This document shows, in pieces, positions 50,471 to 60,418 of a stretch of DNA of 64,000 nt (its first letter is position 1; each line of letters begins with the position of its first letter). Location: the NCBI GenBank assembly GCA_046297455.1, contig JBKBIT010000022.1, forward strand, positions 1-64,000, in the 5' to 3' direction. The notes beneath the pieces were generated by a model. The model made no database searches. It saw only the letters and a list, made by a program, of their open reading frames with translations, and was not told the DNA's origin. Position numbers and translations under genes: made by a program. The DNA is from ZYF759 sp046297455. Lineage in GTDB: Bacteria > Pseudomonadota > Alphaproteobacteria > Rhizobiales > Rhizobiaceae.

Positions 50471-52252
50471 TCAAGCGGTGGGGGCGGACGCCAGCCCCAG
50501 TTCGCGGGCCATGGTGTCGCGCATGATGAATTTCTGCGGCTTGCCGGTCACCGTCATCGGCAGATCGGAGCGGAAGCTGACATAGCGCGGCACCTTGTAA
50601 TGGGCGATCTGGCCGCGGCAGAACTCGCGGATCTCGTCTTCGCTCGCCTCCTGGCCGGGATGCAGCACGATCCAGGCGGCGATCTCCTCGCCATAGCGGG
50701 GATCGGGCACGCCGAACACCTGGACCTCGCGCACCTTGGGGTGGCGGTAGAGAAACTCCTCGATCTCGCGCGGATAGACGTTCTCGCCGCCGCGGATGAC
50801 CATGTCCTTCACCCGGCCCACGATGTTGCAGTAGCCGTCGGCATCGATGGTGGCGAGATCGCCGGTGTGCATCCAGCCCGCGTCGTCGACCGCCTCGGCG
50901 GTGCGCTCCGGTTCGTCCCAATAGCCCTTCATGACCGAATAGCCGCGGGTACAGAGTTGTCCCGGCGAGCCGACCGGCACGATCCGGCCCTCCTCGTCGA
51001 CGATCTTGACCTCGACATGGGGATGCACGCGCCCGACCGTCGCCACCCGCCGCTCCAGCGGATCGTCGACATGGCTCTGGAAGGAGACGGGGCTGGTCTC
51101 CGTCATGCCGTAGGCGATCGTGACTTCGGGCATGTGAAGCTGCGTGACCACACGCTTCATCACCTCGATGGGGCAAGGCGCACCCGCCATGATACCGGTG
51201 CGCAGGCTGCTGACATCGGTGCCCGCGAAATCCGGATGATCGAGCATCGCCACATACATGGTCGGCACGCCGTAGAAGGCGGTACAGCGCTGACCGGCGA
51301 TGGCCTGCAGCGAGGTCGCGGGGTCGAAGCCCTCGCCGGGGAAAACCATGGTGGCGCCCTTGGTCACGCAGCCGAGCGTGCCCATCACCATGCCGAAGCA
51401 GTGATAGAGCGGGACCGGAATGCAGAGCCTGTCGGTCGCGGTAAGGGCAATCGTGGCGGTGACGAATTCGGCATTGTTGAGGATGTTGTAGTGGGTCAGC
51501 GTGGCGCCCTTCGGCGCGCCCGTGGTGCCGCTGGTGAACTGGATGTTGATGGCCTCGTCGGGATCAAGTTCGGCCGACAAGGCGTCCAGGCGTCCCAGAT
51601 GGGCAGGGCCGGCGAGCCGCATCACCGCGTCGAAAGCGAGCATGCCGGCGGGGACCTCGCTGCCCATGCCGATCACCGCGCGCAACCCGGGTAAGCGCGC
51701 GCTGTCGAGCGCGCCCGGCGTCGCCTCGTCCAGCTCGGGCGCCAGTTCCCGGATCATGCCGAAATAGTCGCTCGACTTGAAGCGGGACGCCGTGACAAGG
51801 GCGCGGCAATCGACCTTGTTGAGCGCGTATTCCACCTCGGACAGGCGATAGGCCGGGTTGATCGTGACCAGCACCAGACCGATGCGCGCGGTGGCGAACT
51901 GGGCGATCAGCCATTCGGGCCGGTTGGGCGACCAGATGCCGACGCGGTCGCCCTTCTTCAGCCCGAGGGCGAGGAAGCCGGCGGCCAGCGCATCGACCTC
52001 GCGGGCCAGATCGTACCAGCTGTAACTGCGCTGCGCCTCGACGAAAACCGCCGCCATATGGGAACCGCGATCGCGAACGGTCTGCGCGAATACTGCCGGG
52101 ATGGTGGCATGGCGCAGCGGCCGGGAGCAGTCCCCGCTGACATAGGACCTGCCGTCGCGCGGCGCCAGCGACGCTGGGGCGCCAGTTTCTTCGCGACCAC
52201 CAAGGAGACTTTGCGAGAGCGCACCTCCCAACGGTTGAGACAGCCGGTCCAT
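50471..52252 (-). CDS. AMP-binding acyl-CoA synthetase
   Basis: A 593-residue enzyme of the ANL superfamily. The ATP loop FTSGTTGAPKGATLTH is near residue 236, AYGMTETSP near 370, YSVMKGYWDEPERTAEA near 430 with WMHTGDLATID following, and the C-terminal catalytic Lys in VTGKPQKF near 575. It converts a carboxylic acid to its CoA ester. The start at 52252 is the ATG after the end of the amidase gene; the frame extends 45 codons upstream with no support. In the operon it probably activates the acid freed by the amidase upstream. Confidence 0.9.
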   Translation of the reverse strand: MDRLSQPLGGALSQSLLGGREETGAPASLAPRDGRSYVSGDCSRPLRHATIPAVFAQTVRDRGSHMAAVFVEAQRSYSWYDLAREVDALAAGFLALGLKKGDRVGIWSPNRPEWLIAQFATARIGLVLVTINPAYRLSEVEYALNKVDCRALVTASRFKSSDYFGMIRELAPELDEATPGALDSARLPGLRAVIGMGSEVPAGMLAFDAVMRLAGPAHLGRLDALSAELDPDEAINIQFTSGTTGAPKGATLTHYNILNNAEFVTATIALTATDRLCIPVPLYHCFGMVMGTLGCVTKGATMVFPGEGFDPATSLQAIAGQRCTAFYGVPTMYVAMLDHPDFAGTDVSSLRTGIMAGAPCPIEVMKRVVTQLHMPEVTIAYGMTETSPVSFQSHVDDPLERRVATVGRVHPHVEVKIVDEEGRIVPVGSPGQLCTRGYSVMKGYWDEPERTAEAVDDAGWMHTGDLATIDADGYCNIVGRVKDMVIRGGENVYPREIEEFLYRHPKVREVQVFGVPDPRYGEEIAAWIVLHPGQEASEDEIREFCRGQIAHYKVPRYVSFRSDLPMTVTGKPQKFIMRDTMARELGLASAPTA

Positions 52253-52266
52253 GATTTCCTCCCGGG

Positions 52267-54654
52267 CTACATCGCCCGCCAGTCGCCCGAGCGTTCGAAG
52301 GCGGCCGCGGCACGATAGATCGTGCTTTCGTCGTAATGCTTGCCGATCAGCATCATACCGATGGGAAGCCCCTCGGAAAGCCCGCAAGGGATACTCATGG
52401 CCGGGTGGCCGGTCGCATCAAAGGGCGCCGTGTTGCCGATCATCTCGAAGGCGCGCTGGATATAGAGCGACAGCGGCGCATCCGGCGGCGGTATCTGCTG
52501 CGACTTGAGCGGCATCGTTGGCATCAGAAGCAGATCGTACCGCGCCAACGCCTCGTCATAGGCAGCCCGGAGGCGTCGGCTCAGATTCTGCGCCTTGGCA
52601 TAATAGTGCCCCCGATAATGCCGCTGCATGTATTCGCCGACGAACATCGACACTTTCAGGGTCTTCGACAACTCGTCGGCGCGCGAGCGCCAGTTGGCAT
52701 GATAGTCGAGCAGGCTGGTCACGTAGAGACCGCGCCAGCCGGTGCCGAATCCGTTGCCGTGCATCATGATGTCGGTCAGGCCCTCCAGCGCGATCGGCGT
52801 CCAGATGGCCCCGCCCTGCAGATGCATGGGAACGGATACTTCCTCCACAAAGGCGCCCAGTTCGCGCAGGCGGTCGGCGCCGCGCCTTACCTTCTCGTCG
52901 ACATCCGGCTCGGAATTGGCGAGGCCGAAGCCTTCCCGTACCACACCGATGCGCATGCCGGAGACACCGCGGCCGAGCGCCTGGGTGTAGCGGTCGACGC
53001 GCGGCGCGTATTGGCGGGGGTCGAGCCCGTCATCGCCGGCGATGACCTCCAGCAGCAATGCATTATCGGCAACGTTCTGCGTGATCGGCCCGGCGTGGTC
53101 GATGGTCGGCTCGATCGGCATGATGCCGGTATAGGGCACCAGACCGTGGGTCGGCTTCATGCCATAGGCGCCGCAGAAGGAGGCCGGCATGCGGATCGAG
53201 CCGCCCTGGTCGCCGCCGATCGCCATGTCGACTTCGCCAGCCCCCACCAGCGCCGCCGATCCCGACGACGAACCGCCCGCCATGTAGCCCATCTTGAAGG
53301 GATTGTGGACCGGCCCGGTCGCGTTGGTATGGCTGCCGCCCGACAGGCAGAAATACTCGCAATGCGCCTTGCCAACGATGATGCCGCCGGCATCGAGGAT
53401 GCGGGTGACGACGGTGGCATCGACGTCCGGGGTATAGCCCTCCAGCGTCGAGGCGCCGTTCATCATCGGCACGCCGGCAAGGCAGACATTGTCCTTCAAG
53501 ACGATGGTACGGCCCGCCAGCGGCCCAGTCGGGACACCCCTCACCTCGGATTTCACATACCAGGCGTTGAGCGGGTTGTCGGCGGGCGCGGGTCGATAGC
53601 CGGGCGTTCGCGGATATTTGACCTGGGGCAGGTTGTCGGGCAGCTGGTCGATCAGGTCATAGGCCTGAAAGCTGTCTTCCATCAGGCTCATATAGTCGAG
53701 GATTTCCCGGTCGCTCATCGACATGCCGAGACCACCGACCAGCTTGCGCATCTGGTCGAGACTGGGACGCGTCACACTCATGTAGATCTCCCTGATGGCA
53801 GCCCTGGCGGGCGGCTCGGCCGAGGCGGCAGTGGCATGGATGCGCGCCGGCGGCGCGGCGGCAAGAGGTGTCGTCGCGATGGCGGCGGGTCTGTGCGGGG
53901 CAGAGGCGGGCGCGGCCTGCGAGCGGCGCAGGCGACCGAAGCCCAGAAATTCCTCGACCTTGCCAGGCTGCACCAGATCGGCGGCCGAAAGCTCTCCCGA
54001 TACACGGCCGCGCTCCAGCACCAGCACACGGTCGGAAAGCGAGGCGATGAAGTCGAAATTCTGCTCGACAAGGACGATGGTGAGCCCGCGCGAGCGGCGC
54101 AGCCGCTGCAGCGTCTCGGCGATCTCGTCCACGATCGACGGCTGGATTCCCTCGGTCGGCTCATCGAGCAGCAACAGCCACGGATCGGCCATCAGGCAAC
54201 GGGCGAGCGCCAGCAACTGCTGTTCGCCACCCGACAAGGCACCGCCTTCGCGCTGGAGCAGACGTTCGACGCGGGGGAAGTCCTGGAGCACGCGGTCGAG
54301 CGTGCCGGCCTCGTCGGCTCCGCCCGTCTCCTGGAACGCGATGCGCAGATTTTCCTCGACCGAAAGCCTAGGAAAGATGCCCCTGCCCTGCGGCACATAG
54401 CCCATGCCGAGACGCGCCCGCTCGTGGACCTTGAGCCGCGTCACATCCTGGCCGGCAAACCGGATCGTGCCCGCATTGGCCGGCAGGAACCCCAAGATTG
54501 CCTTGAGCAGCGTCGACTTGCCCATGCCGTTGTGGCCGAGGATGCCGACGATCTCATCGGCCGACACCTCCAGGCTCACGCCGTGCAGGATGGGAATGCG
54601 GCCATAGCCGGCATTCAGGCCCTTGACCTCGAGCGCAGGATCCGATCCGCTCAT
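52267..54654 (-). CDS. Fusion: Liv/Urt-type ABC ATPase joined in frame to an amidase
   Basis: A 795-residue open frame. Residues 1-~245 are a LivF/UrtE ATPase: Walker A GHNGMGKST near 40, signature ALSGGEQQLLALARC near 140 and Walker B LLLLDEPTEGI near 160. A ~45-residue Ala/Pro-rich linker follows. Residues ~292-795 are an amidase signature enzyme with Lys in TIVLKDN, GGSSSGSAALV and GDQGGSIRMPAS. ATG 53781 starts the amidase (MSVTRPSLDQ) behind AGGGAGA, so a separate amidase could also be made by internal initiation. The frame runs without a stop between the halves. It may be a true fusion or a recent loss of the livF stop; the neighbours are the other transporter genes. Confidence 0.85.
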   Translation of the reverse strand: MSGSDPALEVKGLNAGYGRIPILHGVSLEVSADEIVGILGHNGMGKSTLLKAILGFLPANAGTIRFAGQDVTRLKVHERARLGMGYVPQGRGIFPRLSVEENLRIAFQETGGADEAGTLDRVLQDFPRVERLLQREGGALSGGEQQLLALARCLMADPWLLLLDEPTEGIQPSIVDEIAETLQRLRRSRGLTIVLVEQNFDFIASLSDRVLVLERGRVSGELSAADLVQPGKVEEFLGFGRLRRSQAAPASAPHRPAAIATTPLAAAPPARIHATAASAEPPARAAIREIYMSVTRPSLDQMRKLVGGLGMSMSDREILDYMSLMEDSFQAYDLIDQLPDNLPQVKYPRTPGYRPAPADNPLNAWYVKSEVRGVPTGPLAGRTIVLKDNVCLAGVPMMNGASTLEGYTPDVDATVVTRILDAGGIIVGKAHCEYFCLSGGSHTNATGPVHNPFKMGYMAGGSSSGSAALVGAGEVDMAIGGDQGGSIRMPASFCGAYGMKPTHGLVPYTGIMPIEPTIDHAGPITQNVADNALLLEVIAGDDGLDPRQYAPRVDRYTQALGRGVSGMRIGVVREGFGLANSEPDVDEKVRRGADRLRELGAFVEEVSVPMHLQGGAIWTPIALEGLTDIMMHGNGFGTGWRGLYVTSLLDYHANWRSRADELSKTLKVSMFVGEYMQRHYRGHYYAKAQNLSRRLRAAYDEALARYDLLLMPTMPLKSQQIPPPDAPLSLYIQRAFEMIGNTAPFDATGHPAMSIPCGLSEGLPIGMMLIGKHYDESTIYRAAAAFERSGDWRAM
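53782..53796 (-). promoter_or_regulatory. Internal ribosome-binding site before the amidase half
   Basis: AGGGAGATCTAC lies directly before ATG 53781 on the minus strand, inside the linker of the ATPase-amidase frame. It is a well-spaced site and would allow a stand-alone ~504-residue amidase besides the fusion. Confidence 0.5.
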
Positions 54655-54657
54655 CAC

Positions 54658-55374
54658 CTAGACCTTCTTCCCCAGATACACGTCACGGACCCGCGGATCG
54701 GCCATCACCGCCTCGACATCGTCCTCCATCAATATCTTGCCCTGCACGAAGACGGTGACACGGGCAGCGATGGAACGGATGAACTGCATGTCGTGCTCGA
54801 CGACGATGAGCGCGGCATCGCGGTTGATCTCGCGGATGATGTCGGCCATGCGCTCGACCTCCTCGCCGGTCATGCCGGCGGCGGGTTCGTCGAGAAGCAC
54901 CAGCCAGGGACGCGAGGCCAGCACGATGCCGAGTTCCACCCGCTGACGTTCGCCATGCGCCAGCTGACCGACGGTGGCGCGGGCGATGTCGCCGAGACCC
55001 AGCCTCTCGATCGCCTCGGCGGCAAGCCTGTCGGCCTCCCGCCGGCCGGCGACGCGGTAGGCTGCAAGCCAGATGTTCTCGCGCACGCTGAGACCGTCCA
55101 TCACGCTCGGCACTTGCGTCTTGATGCCGACACCGAGCCGGGCGATGAACTGCGAATCCCAGCCCGTCGTCTCCTCGCCGTCGATGAACACCTCGCCGTC
55201 ACTGGGACGCAGCATGCCGGTGAGACACTTGAAGAATGTCGTCTTGCCGGCGCCGTTGGGACCGATCAGGCAGCGCAGTTCGCGGCGCGCCAGCTTGAAG
55301 TTGACATTGTCGACCGCGGTAACGCCGCCAAAGCGCCTCGAGAGGCCGCGGGTCTCGAGGACGGTCTCAGCCAT
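54658..55374 (-). CDS. Liv/Urt-type ABC transporter ATPase (LivG-like)
   Basis: A 238-residue cytoplasmic ATPase. Walker A GPNGAGKTTFFK is near residue 38, signature LAHGERQRVELG near 139 and Walker B WLVLLDEPAAGMTGEE near 157; the ABC-type H-loop VVEHD is near 190. The C-terminus MADPRVRDVYLGKKV is typical of LivG/UrtD. It overlaps the livM-like gene by eight bases, and its TAG abuts the start of the fusion gene. Confidence 0.93.
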   Translation of the reverse strand: MAETVLETRGLSRRFGGVTAVDNVNFKLARRELRCLIGPNGAGKTTFFKCLTGMLRPSDGEVFIDGEETTGWDSQFIARLGVGIKTQVPSVMDGLSVRENIWLAAYRVAGRREADRLAAEAIERLGLGDIARATVGQLAHGERQRVELGIVLASRPWLVLLDEPAAGMTGEEVERMADIIREINRDAALIVVEHDMQFIRSIAARVTVFVQGKILMEDDVEAVMADPRVRDVYLGKKV

Positions 55375-56398
55375 CGGTGTTCTCCCGGCGGGGCGGACGG
55401 TTTCTCCTGGGCGCGGCGCGCGAGCGGGTGCGGACGCGCGCGAAGGCGCTCATCAGCGACGGGACCACGCCCCGCGGCAGGAGCAGGACGACGAGAACCA
55501 GGATCACACCCATGACCAGCATGTTGTCGACCATGTGCTGCTGGCCGAGCGCGAATTTGAGGTAGCCGAGGAAGGCGGCGCCGAGGATCGGGCCGACCAG
55601 CGTGCCGAGGCCACCGACAATGCACCAGATGATGATCTCGGCCGACTGGCCGAGCGAAAACAGGCCCGGCGTGACGATTTCGGCCCATGAGGCGTAGAGC
55701 GCACCCGCAAGCCCGGCAATGCCGCCGCCGATCCCGAACAGGACCGTCTTTCGCAGGCGCGCATCGTAGCCCATCAGTTCGACGCGCTGCTCGTTCTCGC
55801 GGATCGCCACCGCCACCCGGCCGAAGGGGCTGGCCAGCAGCAGGCGCACCAGCACGTAGATGGCGAGCAGGATGACGAAGCAGAGATAATAGAGGCTGGC
55901 GTCGTAGATATAGGCATTGGGGTTGCCCGGCACGTTGAGGGTCTGGAAACCGGGAATGCCGTTGAAGCCGCCGAGCCGAGCGCGGCCGATCGTGTATTCC
56001 GGGCCGGCGGTCGAGTTCATGAAGCGGAACAGGATCAGGGTCACGACCAGCGTGATGACGCCGAGATAGACGTCCGACAGGCGGCCGTAGAACATCATCG
56101 CGCCCAGCGCGGCGGCGAAGGCGGCCGGCAGGAGGATCGCCAGGATCATCGGCACCGTGCTCTCGCCGATATTGATGGCCGCCACCGCGTAGACATAGGC
56201 GCCGAGCCCGTAGAAGGCGGCCTGGCCGAAGCATAATATGCCGCCGAAACCCCAGACCAGGCCGAGGCTGAGCGCCAGGAGACCATAGATGATGAGCAGC
56301 GTCAGCGTGTAGTAGTTGAGCATCAGCGGCGCGGCCAGCATCACCACGATGCCGGCAGCCACGACCCAGGCCACCTGGCGAGCATCGACACTGTTCAT
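55367..56398 (-). CDS. Liv/Urt-type ABC permease (LivM-like)
   Basis: A 343-residue membrane protein with about 8-9 helices and the LivM motifs LGLVWGFGGILCFGQAAFYGLGAY near residue 46-70 and GGLGTLVGPILGAAFL near 275. A basic tail (RTRSRAAPRRNRPPRR) lies in the cytoplasm. The start at 56398 overlaps the LivH-like stop (ATGA). The family imports branched amino acids, urea or amides. Confidence 0.92.
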   Translation of the reverse strand: MNSVDARQVAWVVAAGIVVMLAAPLMLNYYTLTLLIIYGLLALSLGLVWGFGGILCFGQAAFYGLGAYVYAVAAINIGESTVPMILAILLPAAFAAALGAMMFYGRLSDVYLGVITLVVTLILFRFMNSTAGPEYTIGRARLGGFNGIPGFQTLNVPGNPNAYIYDASLYYLCFVILLAIYVLVRLLLASPFGRVAVAIRENEQRVELMGYDARLRKTVLFGIGGGIAGLAGALYASWAEIVTPGLFSLGQSAEIIIWCIVGGLGTLVGPILGAAFLGYLKFALGQQHMVDNMLVMGVILVLVVLLLPRGVVPSLMSAFARVRTRSRAAPRRNRPPRRENTDG

Positions 56399-57264
56399 CA
56401 CAGGCGCCCCCGGAAGAAGTAGCCGGTAATGCCTTGAGGCAGGAGCCGAAGCAGGACGATGGCAGTGACGAGAAGCGCCACCTCGCCGATGACCGGCCCC
56501 GACAGGAAGGTGAAGGTCTGCGAAACGACGCCCAGCACGGTGGCGCTGGAAAACAGGCCGAAGACGATCGAGGCCCCGCCCGAGATCACGGTGATGAAGG
56601 CCTTGGCGATGTAGGCGGTGCCCCATGTCGGCATCAGCCCGACAAGCGGCGCCATGACCCCGCCGGCAAGCCCGGCGAGCGCCGAACCGACGAAGAAGGT
56701 CGACATGTAGACGCGGTCCGGGCTGTAGCCGAGCGCCGATGCCATGTCGGCGCTCTGCATGGTGCCGCGCGCGACCAGCCCGACGCGGGTGGCCCTTAGC
56801 ACGATGTAGCCGCCGACCAGAAGCAGCGTGGCCACGACGATGATGAAGAAGTTGTAGCCGCTGACCTGGAACCGGCCGAGCGTGAAGCCGGCAATCGGCG
56901 TCGACACGCCGGTGGTGGTGTTGCCGAAGATCATGACGGCCAGACCGATGAAGGCCAGGCTGAGCCCCCACGTGGCCAGAAGCGTGTCGACCAGCCTGCC
57001 GTAGAGATGCCGGATCACCAGCCGCTCGACGATCAGGCCGATGATCCCGACCACGAGCGGCGCGACCACCAGCATGGCGACGAAGATATTGATGCCGGCC
57101 TGGACGGCAACAATGGTGGCATAGCCGCCCATCATCATGAACTCGCCATGGGCGAGATTGATGACCCGCATCATGCCGAAGACGACCGCCAGACCCGCGC
57201 TGATGAGCACGAGCACCGCGATCGAATAGAGGATCTCGATGGTGAAGACTGCCGCGAGATCCAT
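56398..57264 (-). CDS. Liv/Urt-type ABC permease (LivH-like)
   Basis: A 288-residue membrane protein with eight hydrophobic segments. Motifs include GLAVVFGMMRVINLAHGEFMMMGGY near residue 23-48 and ADMASALGYSPDRVYMSTFFVGSALAGLAGGV near 172-202, both typical of LivH/UrtB. It is followed by the LivM-like gene with a four-base overlap. Confidence 0.93.
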   Translation of the reverse strand: MDLAAVFTIEILYSIAVLVLISAGLAVVFGMMRVINLAHGEFMMMGGYATIVAVQAGINIFVAMLVVAPLVVGIIGLIVERLVIRHLYGRLVDTLLATWGLSLAFIGLAVMIFGNTTTGVSTPIAGFTLGRFQVSGYNFFIIVVATLLLVGGYIVLRATRVGLVARGTMQSADMASALGYSPDRVYMSTFFVGSALAGLAGGVMAPLVGLMPTWGTAYIAKAFITVISGGASIVFGLFSSATVLGVVSQTFTFLSGPVIGEVALLVTAIVLLRLLPQGITGYFFRGRL

Positions 57265-57346
57265 GTGCCGGGCTCGTTTTCCTGGGATTGCGCGAGAGGG
57301 AATGGTGGGCGCGGCGACCGGCTGGCGGCCGCCGCGCGATCGAGGA

Positions 57347-58579
57347 TCAGATGTCGATCTCGTAGTGCATGTTGTCGTCCGGATTGGCGATCAGGTCGCA
57401 GACGAGCTGGGTGTCGATCGGCTCGCGGGAAGCGAAGCTTTCGAGCACATCCAGCCGCTGCTCCCGCATCTCCATGATGTGGACGTCGAGCGTGGCGTGA
57501 TGGGTCTGCGGGTCGATGGAGACCTTGCCGGCCGGACCCTCAAGCTCCAGACCGCCTTCCAGCGCATCGATGACGGCATCGCGGTCGGGCGTGCCGGCGG
57601 CCTTGACCGCTTCCGCCCACAGCATGACGCCCTGGTAGTTGGACACCGCCAGCTCGTGGATTTGCGGCACGGTGTTGGCGCCGTGCATCTCGGCCCAGGC
57701 CGCCTTGAACTGGTTGTTCGCCGGCGTGTCGAGTTCTGGCGAGTAGTTGTAGCAAACGATGATGCCGTTGCCTTCCTCCGGTGTCAGCACCAGATGCTCG
57801 GAACCGACGCCGAGCGTGGTGGAGGCGATCGGGATGCGGTCCTTCATGCCGGCCGCTGCCCATTGGCGGTAGAACGACATGTGAGGACCGCCGACCAGCG
57901 CCGAATAGACCATGTCGGGTCCGGCCGCCTGGATGTTGGTGATGGTGGAGCCGAAATCGGAGACGTCGAGCGGGAAGAACTCGATGGCTAGCGTCTCGCC
58001 GCCATTGTCGCCAACATATTTCTGGATCCAGCGCGCCATCAGCTGTCCGTAATTATAGTCGGCGGCGAGGATGTAGACGGTCTTGCCCCACTTCTCCATC
58101 GTGTGCGGGATCTGCACCTCGGTCGTCTGCGCCGGCGTGACGCCGGTGACGAAGCAGTTGCGGTCGCAGACGCCGCCTTCATACTGGATGTTGTAGAAAT
58201 AGAGCGTGTTGGCCCGCCGCAGCGTCTGCCGGATCGCCTCGCGCGAGGCCGACAGGATGCCGCCATGGACGACGTCGACATTGTCCTGGCGCGTCAGCTG
58301 CTGGGCGTACTGGGTGTAGAGCGCCATGTCGGACTGGGTGTCGTAGCTGATGTGCTCGACAGGCCGGCCGAGCAGGCCGCCCGCATCGTTGATCTGCTTG
58401 ACCGCCAACCGCACGGCCATGTCGATCGGCCTGCCATAGGCATCGAAAATGCCGGTGATGTCGAACACCGTTCCCATCTTGATCGGGGTTTCGGCAAAGG
58501 CATTGCGGATGAAGGGCGGCGCGGCCAGCGCCGAAACGGCCGCGGCTCCCTTGAGCATGGTACGTCTGTTGATCGCCAT
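57347..58579 (-). CDS. Liv/Urt/Ami-type periplasmic substrate-binding protein
   Basis: A 410-residue protein with a Tat-like signal (NRRTMLKGAAAVSALAAPPF). The mature Leu/Ile/Val-binding fold shows MGTVFDITGIFDAYGRPID, VKQINDAGGLLGRPVE, a CDRNC pair near residue 136 and NTLYFYNIQYEGG as in UrtA/FmdD-type amide and urea binders. AGGGGAACC precedes the ATG. It delivers the ligand to the Liv-type permease encoded downstream. Confidence 0.92.
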   Translation of the reverse strand: MAINRRTMLKGAAAVSALAAPPFIRNAFAETPIKMGTVFDITGIFDAYGRPIDMAVRLAVKQINDAGGLLGRPVEHISYDTQSDMALYTQYAQQLTRQDNVDVVHGGILSASREAIRQTLRRANTLYFYNIQYEGGVCDRNCFVTGVTPAQTTEVQIPHTMEKWGKTVYILAADYNYGQLMARWIQKYVGDNGGETLAIEFFPLDVSDFGSTITNIQAAGPDMVYSALVGGPHMSFYRQWAAAGMKDRIPIASTTLGVGSEHLVLTPEEGNGIIVCYNYSPELDTPANNQFKAAWAEMHGANTVPQIHELAVSNYQGVMLWAEAVKAAGTPDRDAVIDALEGGLELEGPAGKVSIDPQTHHATLDVHIMEMREQRLDVLESFASREPIDTQLVCDLIANPDDNMHYEIDI

Positions 58580-58631
58580 CTTGGTTCCCCTTCATGTTGC
58601 CGCGCCGAGGCGCGCCTGAGTGCCCGGGACG

Positions 58632-60224
58632 TCAGTCCTTCTTCTTGGGCGGTGTCCGATTGATCGCGTCGAGCGCGCGGGCGCCGAGATTGGCGTCCAT
58701 CTCGACGCCAAGCTCCTCGCCGAACTTCTTGAGTGCGGGAAAGCCCACCGCCATGCCCATGATCGAATCGAGCGCCGACTGGAATCCGCCGGCCTGTTCG
58801 CCGGAGCCGGCAGTCCCGCCGCCAAAACCCAGGCCCGACAGCTGGTTGATGCGGATCGAATCGATCTTCTCGACCGGCTTCATCATCTGGGCGGTGATCT
58901 CCGGCAGACGGTCGAGCTTGTGCATCTCCAGCCGCAGGCGCAGGATCGCCTCGCTCTGGGCGTTCTCGGCCTCGATCAGGGCTGCCTTGCCCTCGGATTC
59001 GGCGATCAGGCGGTGGCGTTCGGCCTCGGCGCGCAGCTGGCTGGCATCACCTTCGGCCTTGGCCAGCGAAATGATCGTGTCGACCTGAGCGCGGATCTTG
59101 TGTTCCTCGACCTCGCTCTCCTCGGCCACCTTGAGCAGCGCCAGTTGCCGTGACCGCTCGGCGGCCGCCATGTCCTTGGCCGTCTGTACCGACTCCTGCG
59201 CCTTGACGAGCCCCGACCTGCCGATTTCCAGCTCGGCTTCCGCGACCTGCTCCTCGCCGCGCTTGGCGGCCAGGCGGATCGAATTGTCGATCTTTGCGGT
59301 CTCCACCGCCAACAGGGCCTCGATCTCGCGCTGGCGCAGTACGAGGTCGCGCTCGATCTCCGCCCGCTTGATCTCGCCCGCGCGCTGGATGCGGGCGGCT
59401 TCGGCAATCTTCTCGGCTTCCGTGCGCGCCTTTTCGATCTCGGTATCGGTATCGATGCGGCGTTTTTCGAGATCGAGGCGCTTGGCGTATTCCGCCTCCT
59501 CCTGCTCGCGCTCCATCGCCAGCCGCTGCTTCGACTGCTCCAGCTGTCGACGTCGGATCTCGATGTCCGTCTCGGTCTCTATCTGCACGCGAGCGCGCCG
59601 GTTCGCGCTGATCGTCTCGGCCAGGCGACGCATGCCTACGGCATTGAAGGCGTTGTCTTCATCGAGAGCGCGAAACGGGGTCTGGTCGAGCTTGGTCAGC
59701 GACGCCGAATCGAGCATCAGGCCGGAGCGAGCCAGGTTGGATGTCAGCCGCTCGGCCACCGCGCTGACGAAGGCCTCACGGTTTTCATGAAGCGTGTCCA
59801 TGGTGCGGGTTGCGATGGCCGACTGCATGGCGTCCATCAGCTTGCCCTCGATGAGACCCTGCATGTCCTCGTCGCGGAACGTGCTCGCACCCAGCGCCTG
59901 CGCGGCCGTGGCGATACCCTCCTCGCCGGGCTCCACGCGAACGTGGAATTCCATCGCCACGTCGACGCGCAGACGATCCTCGGAAATAAGCGAGCGTTCG
60001 CCCGTGCATTCAACCTTGAGCCGGATCGTGCGCATGTTGACGCGTTCGACCCTGTGCAGGATGGGCAGCGCCAGCGCGCCGCCATCCATGAGGATACGGC
60101 GGCCACCCAGCCCCGTGCGCACGAGCGCCGTCTCGCGGGTGGATTTGACATAGAACCGATTGAGGAAGAGCACGCCCAGGACGATCGCCACGATCGCCGC
60201 CAAAAGCACCAGAAACAGCGCCAC
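58632..60224 (-). CDS. Flotillin-like SPFH membrane protein
   Basis: A ~530-residue protein. One N-terminal helix (ALFLVLLAAIVAIVLGVLFL), then an SPFH domain (TRETALVRTGLGGRRI, MRTIRLKVECTGERSL) at ~20-180, a long Glu/Ala/Arg-rich coiled coil at ~200-430 and a Gly-rich C-terminus. Flotillins scaffold membrane microdomains. The start is set at GTG 60224 because GGAGG lies seven bases upstream; the frame could extend 12 codons to 60260 without a ribosome site. It lies between the amide transporter operon and the AmiC-like sensor. Its link to amide use is not established. Confidence 0.85.
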   Translation of the reverse strand: MALFLVLLAAIVAIVLGVLFLNRFYVKSTRETALVRTGLGGRRILMDGGALALPILHRVERVNMRTIRLKVECTGERSLISEDRLRVDVAMEFHVRVEPGEEGIATAAQALGASTFRDEDMQGLIEGKLMDAMQSAIATRTMDTLHENREAFVSAVAERLTSNLARSGLMLDSASLTKLDQTPFRALDEDNAFNAVGMRRLAETISANRRARVQIETETDIEIRRRQLEQSKQRLAMEREQEEAEYAKRLDLEKRRIDTDTEIEKARTEAEKIAEAARIQRAGEIKRAEIERDLVLRQREIEALLAVETAKIDNSIRLAAKRGEEQVAEAELEIGRSGLVKAQESVQTAKDMAAAERSRQLALLKVAEESEVEEHKIRAQVDTIISLAKAEGDASQLRAEAERHRLIAESEGKAALIEAENAQSEAILRLRLEMHKLDRLPEITAQMMKPVEKIDSIRINQLSGLGFGGGTAGSGEQAGGFQSALDSIMGMAVGFPALKKFGEELGVEMDANLGARALDAINRTPPKKKD

Positions 60225-60418
60225 GTCATACCTCCGTCTCGTCTTCGCCCAGGCTCGCAAAGGGAAGCGCGAAGGCCTGATCCGAAGCGGATGCTAGACC
60301 GGCTTTGATTTCCAATTCAAGTAATTTGTTTTCCGTTTCAATAAATTTCCGGGTGCAGGCCAATCCGCCGAACGGTCGAGCCGGCCGGGCTGCAAACATG
60401 CGACAAGGGCATGGGGCC

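Noticed and set aside
52336..55515. 1059-codon plus-strand frame opposite the transporter genes
   Set aside because: It is the mirror of well-supported minus-strand genes, His/Arg/Asp-rich as expected of an antisense shadow in high-GC DNA.
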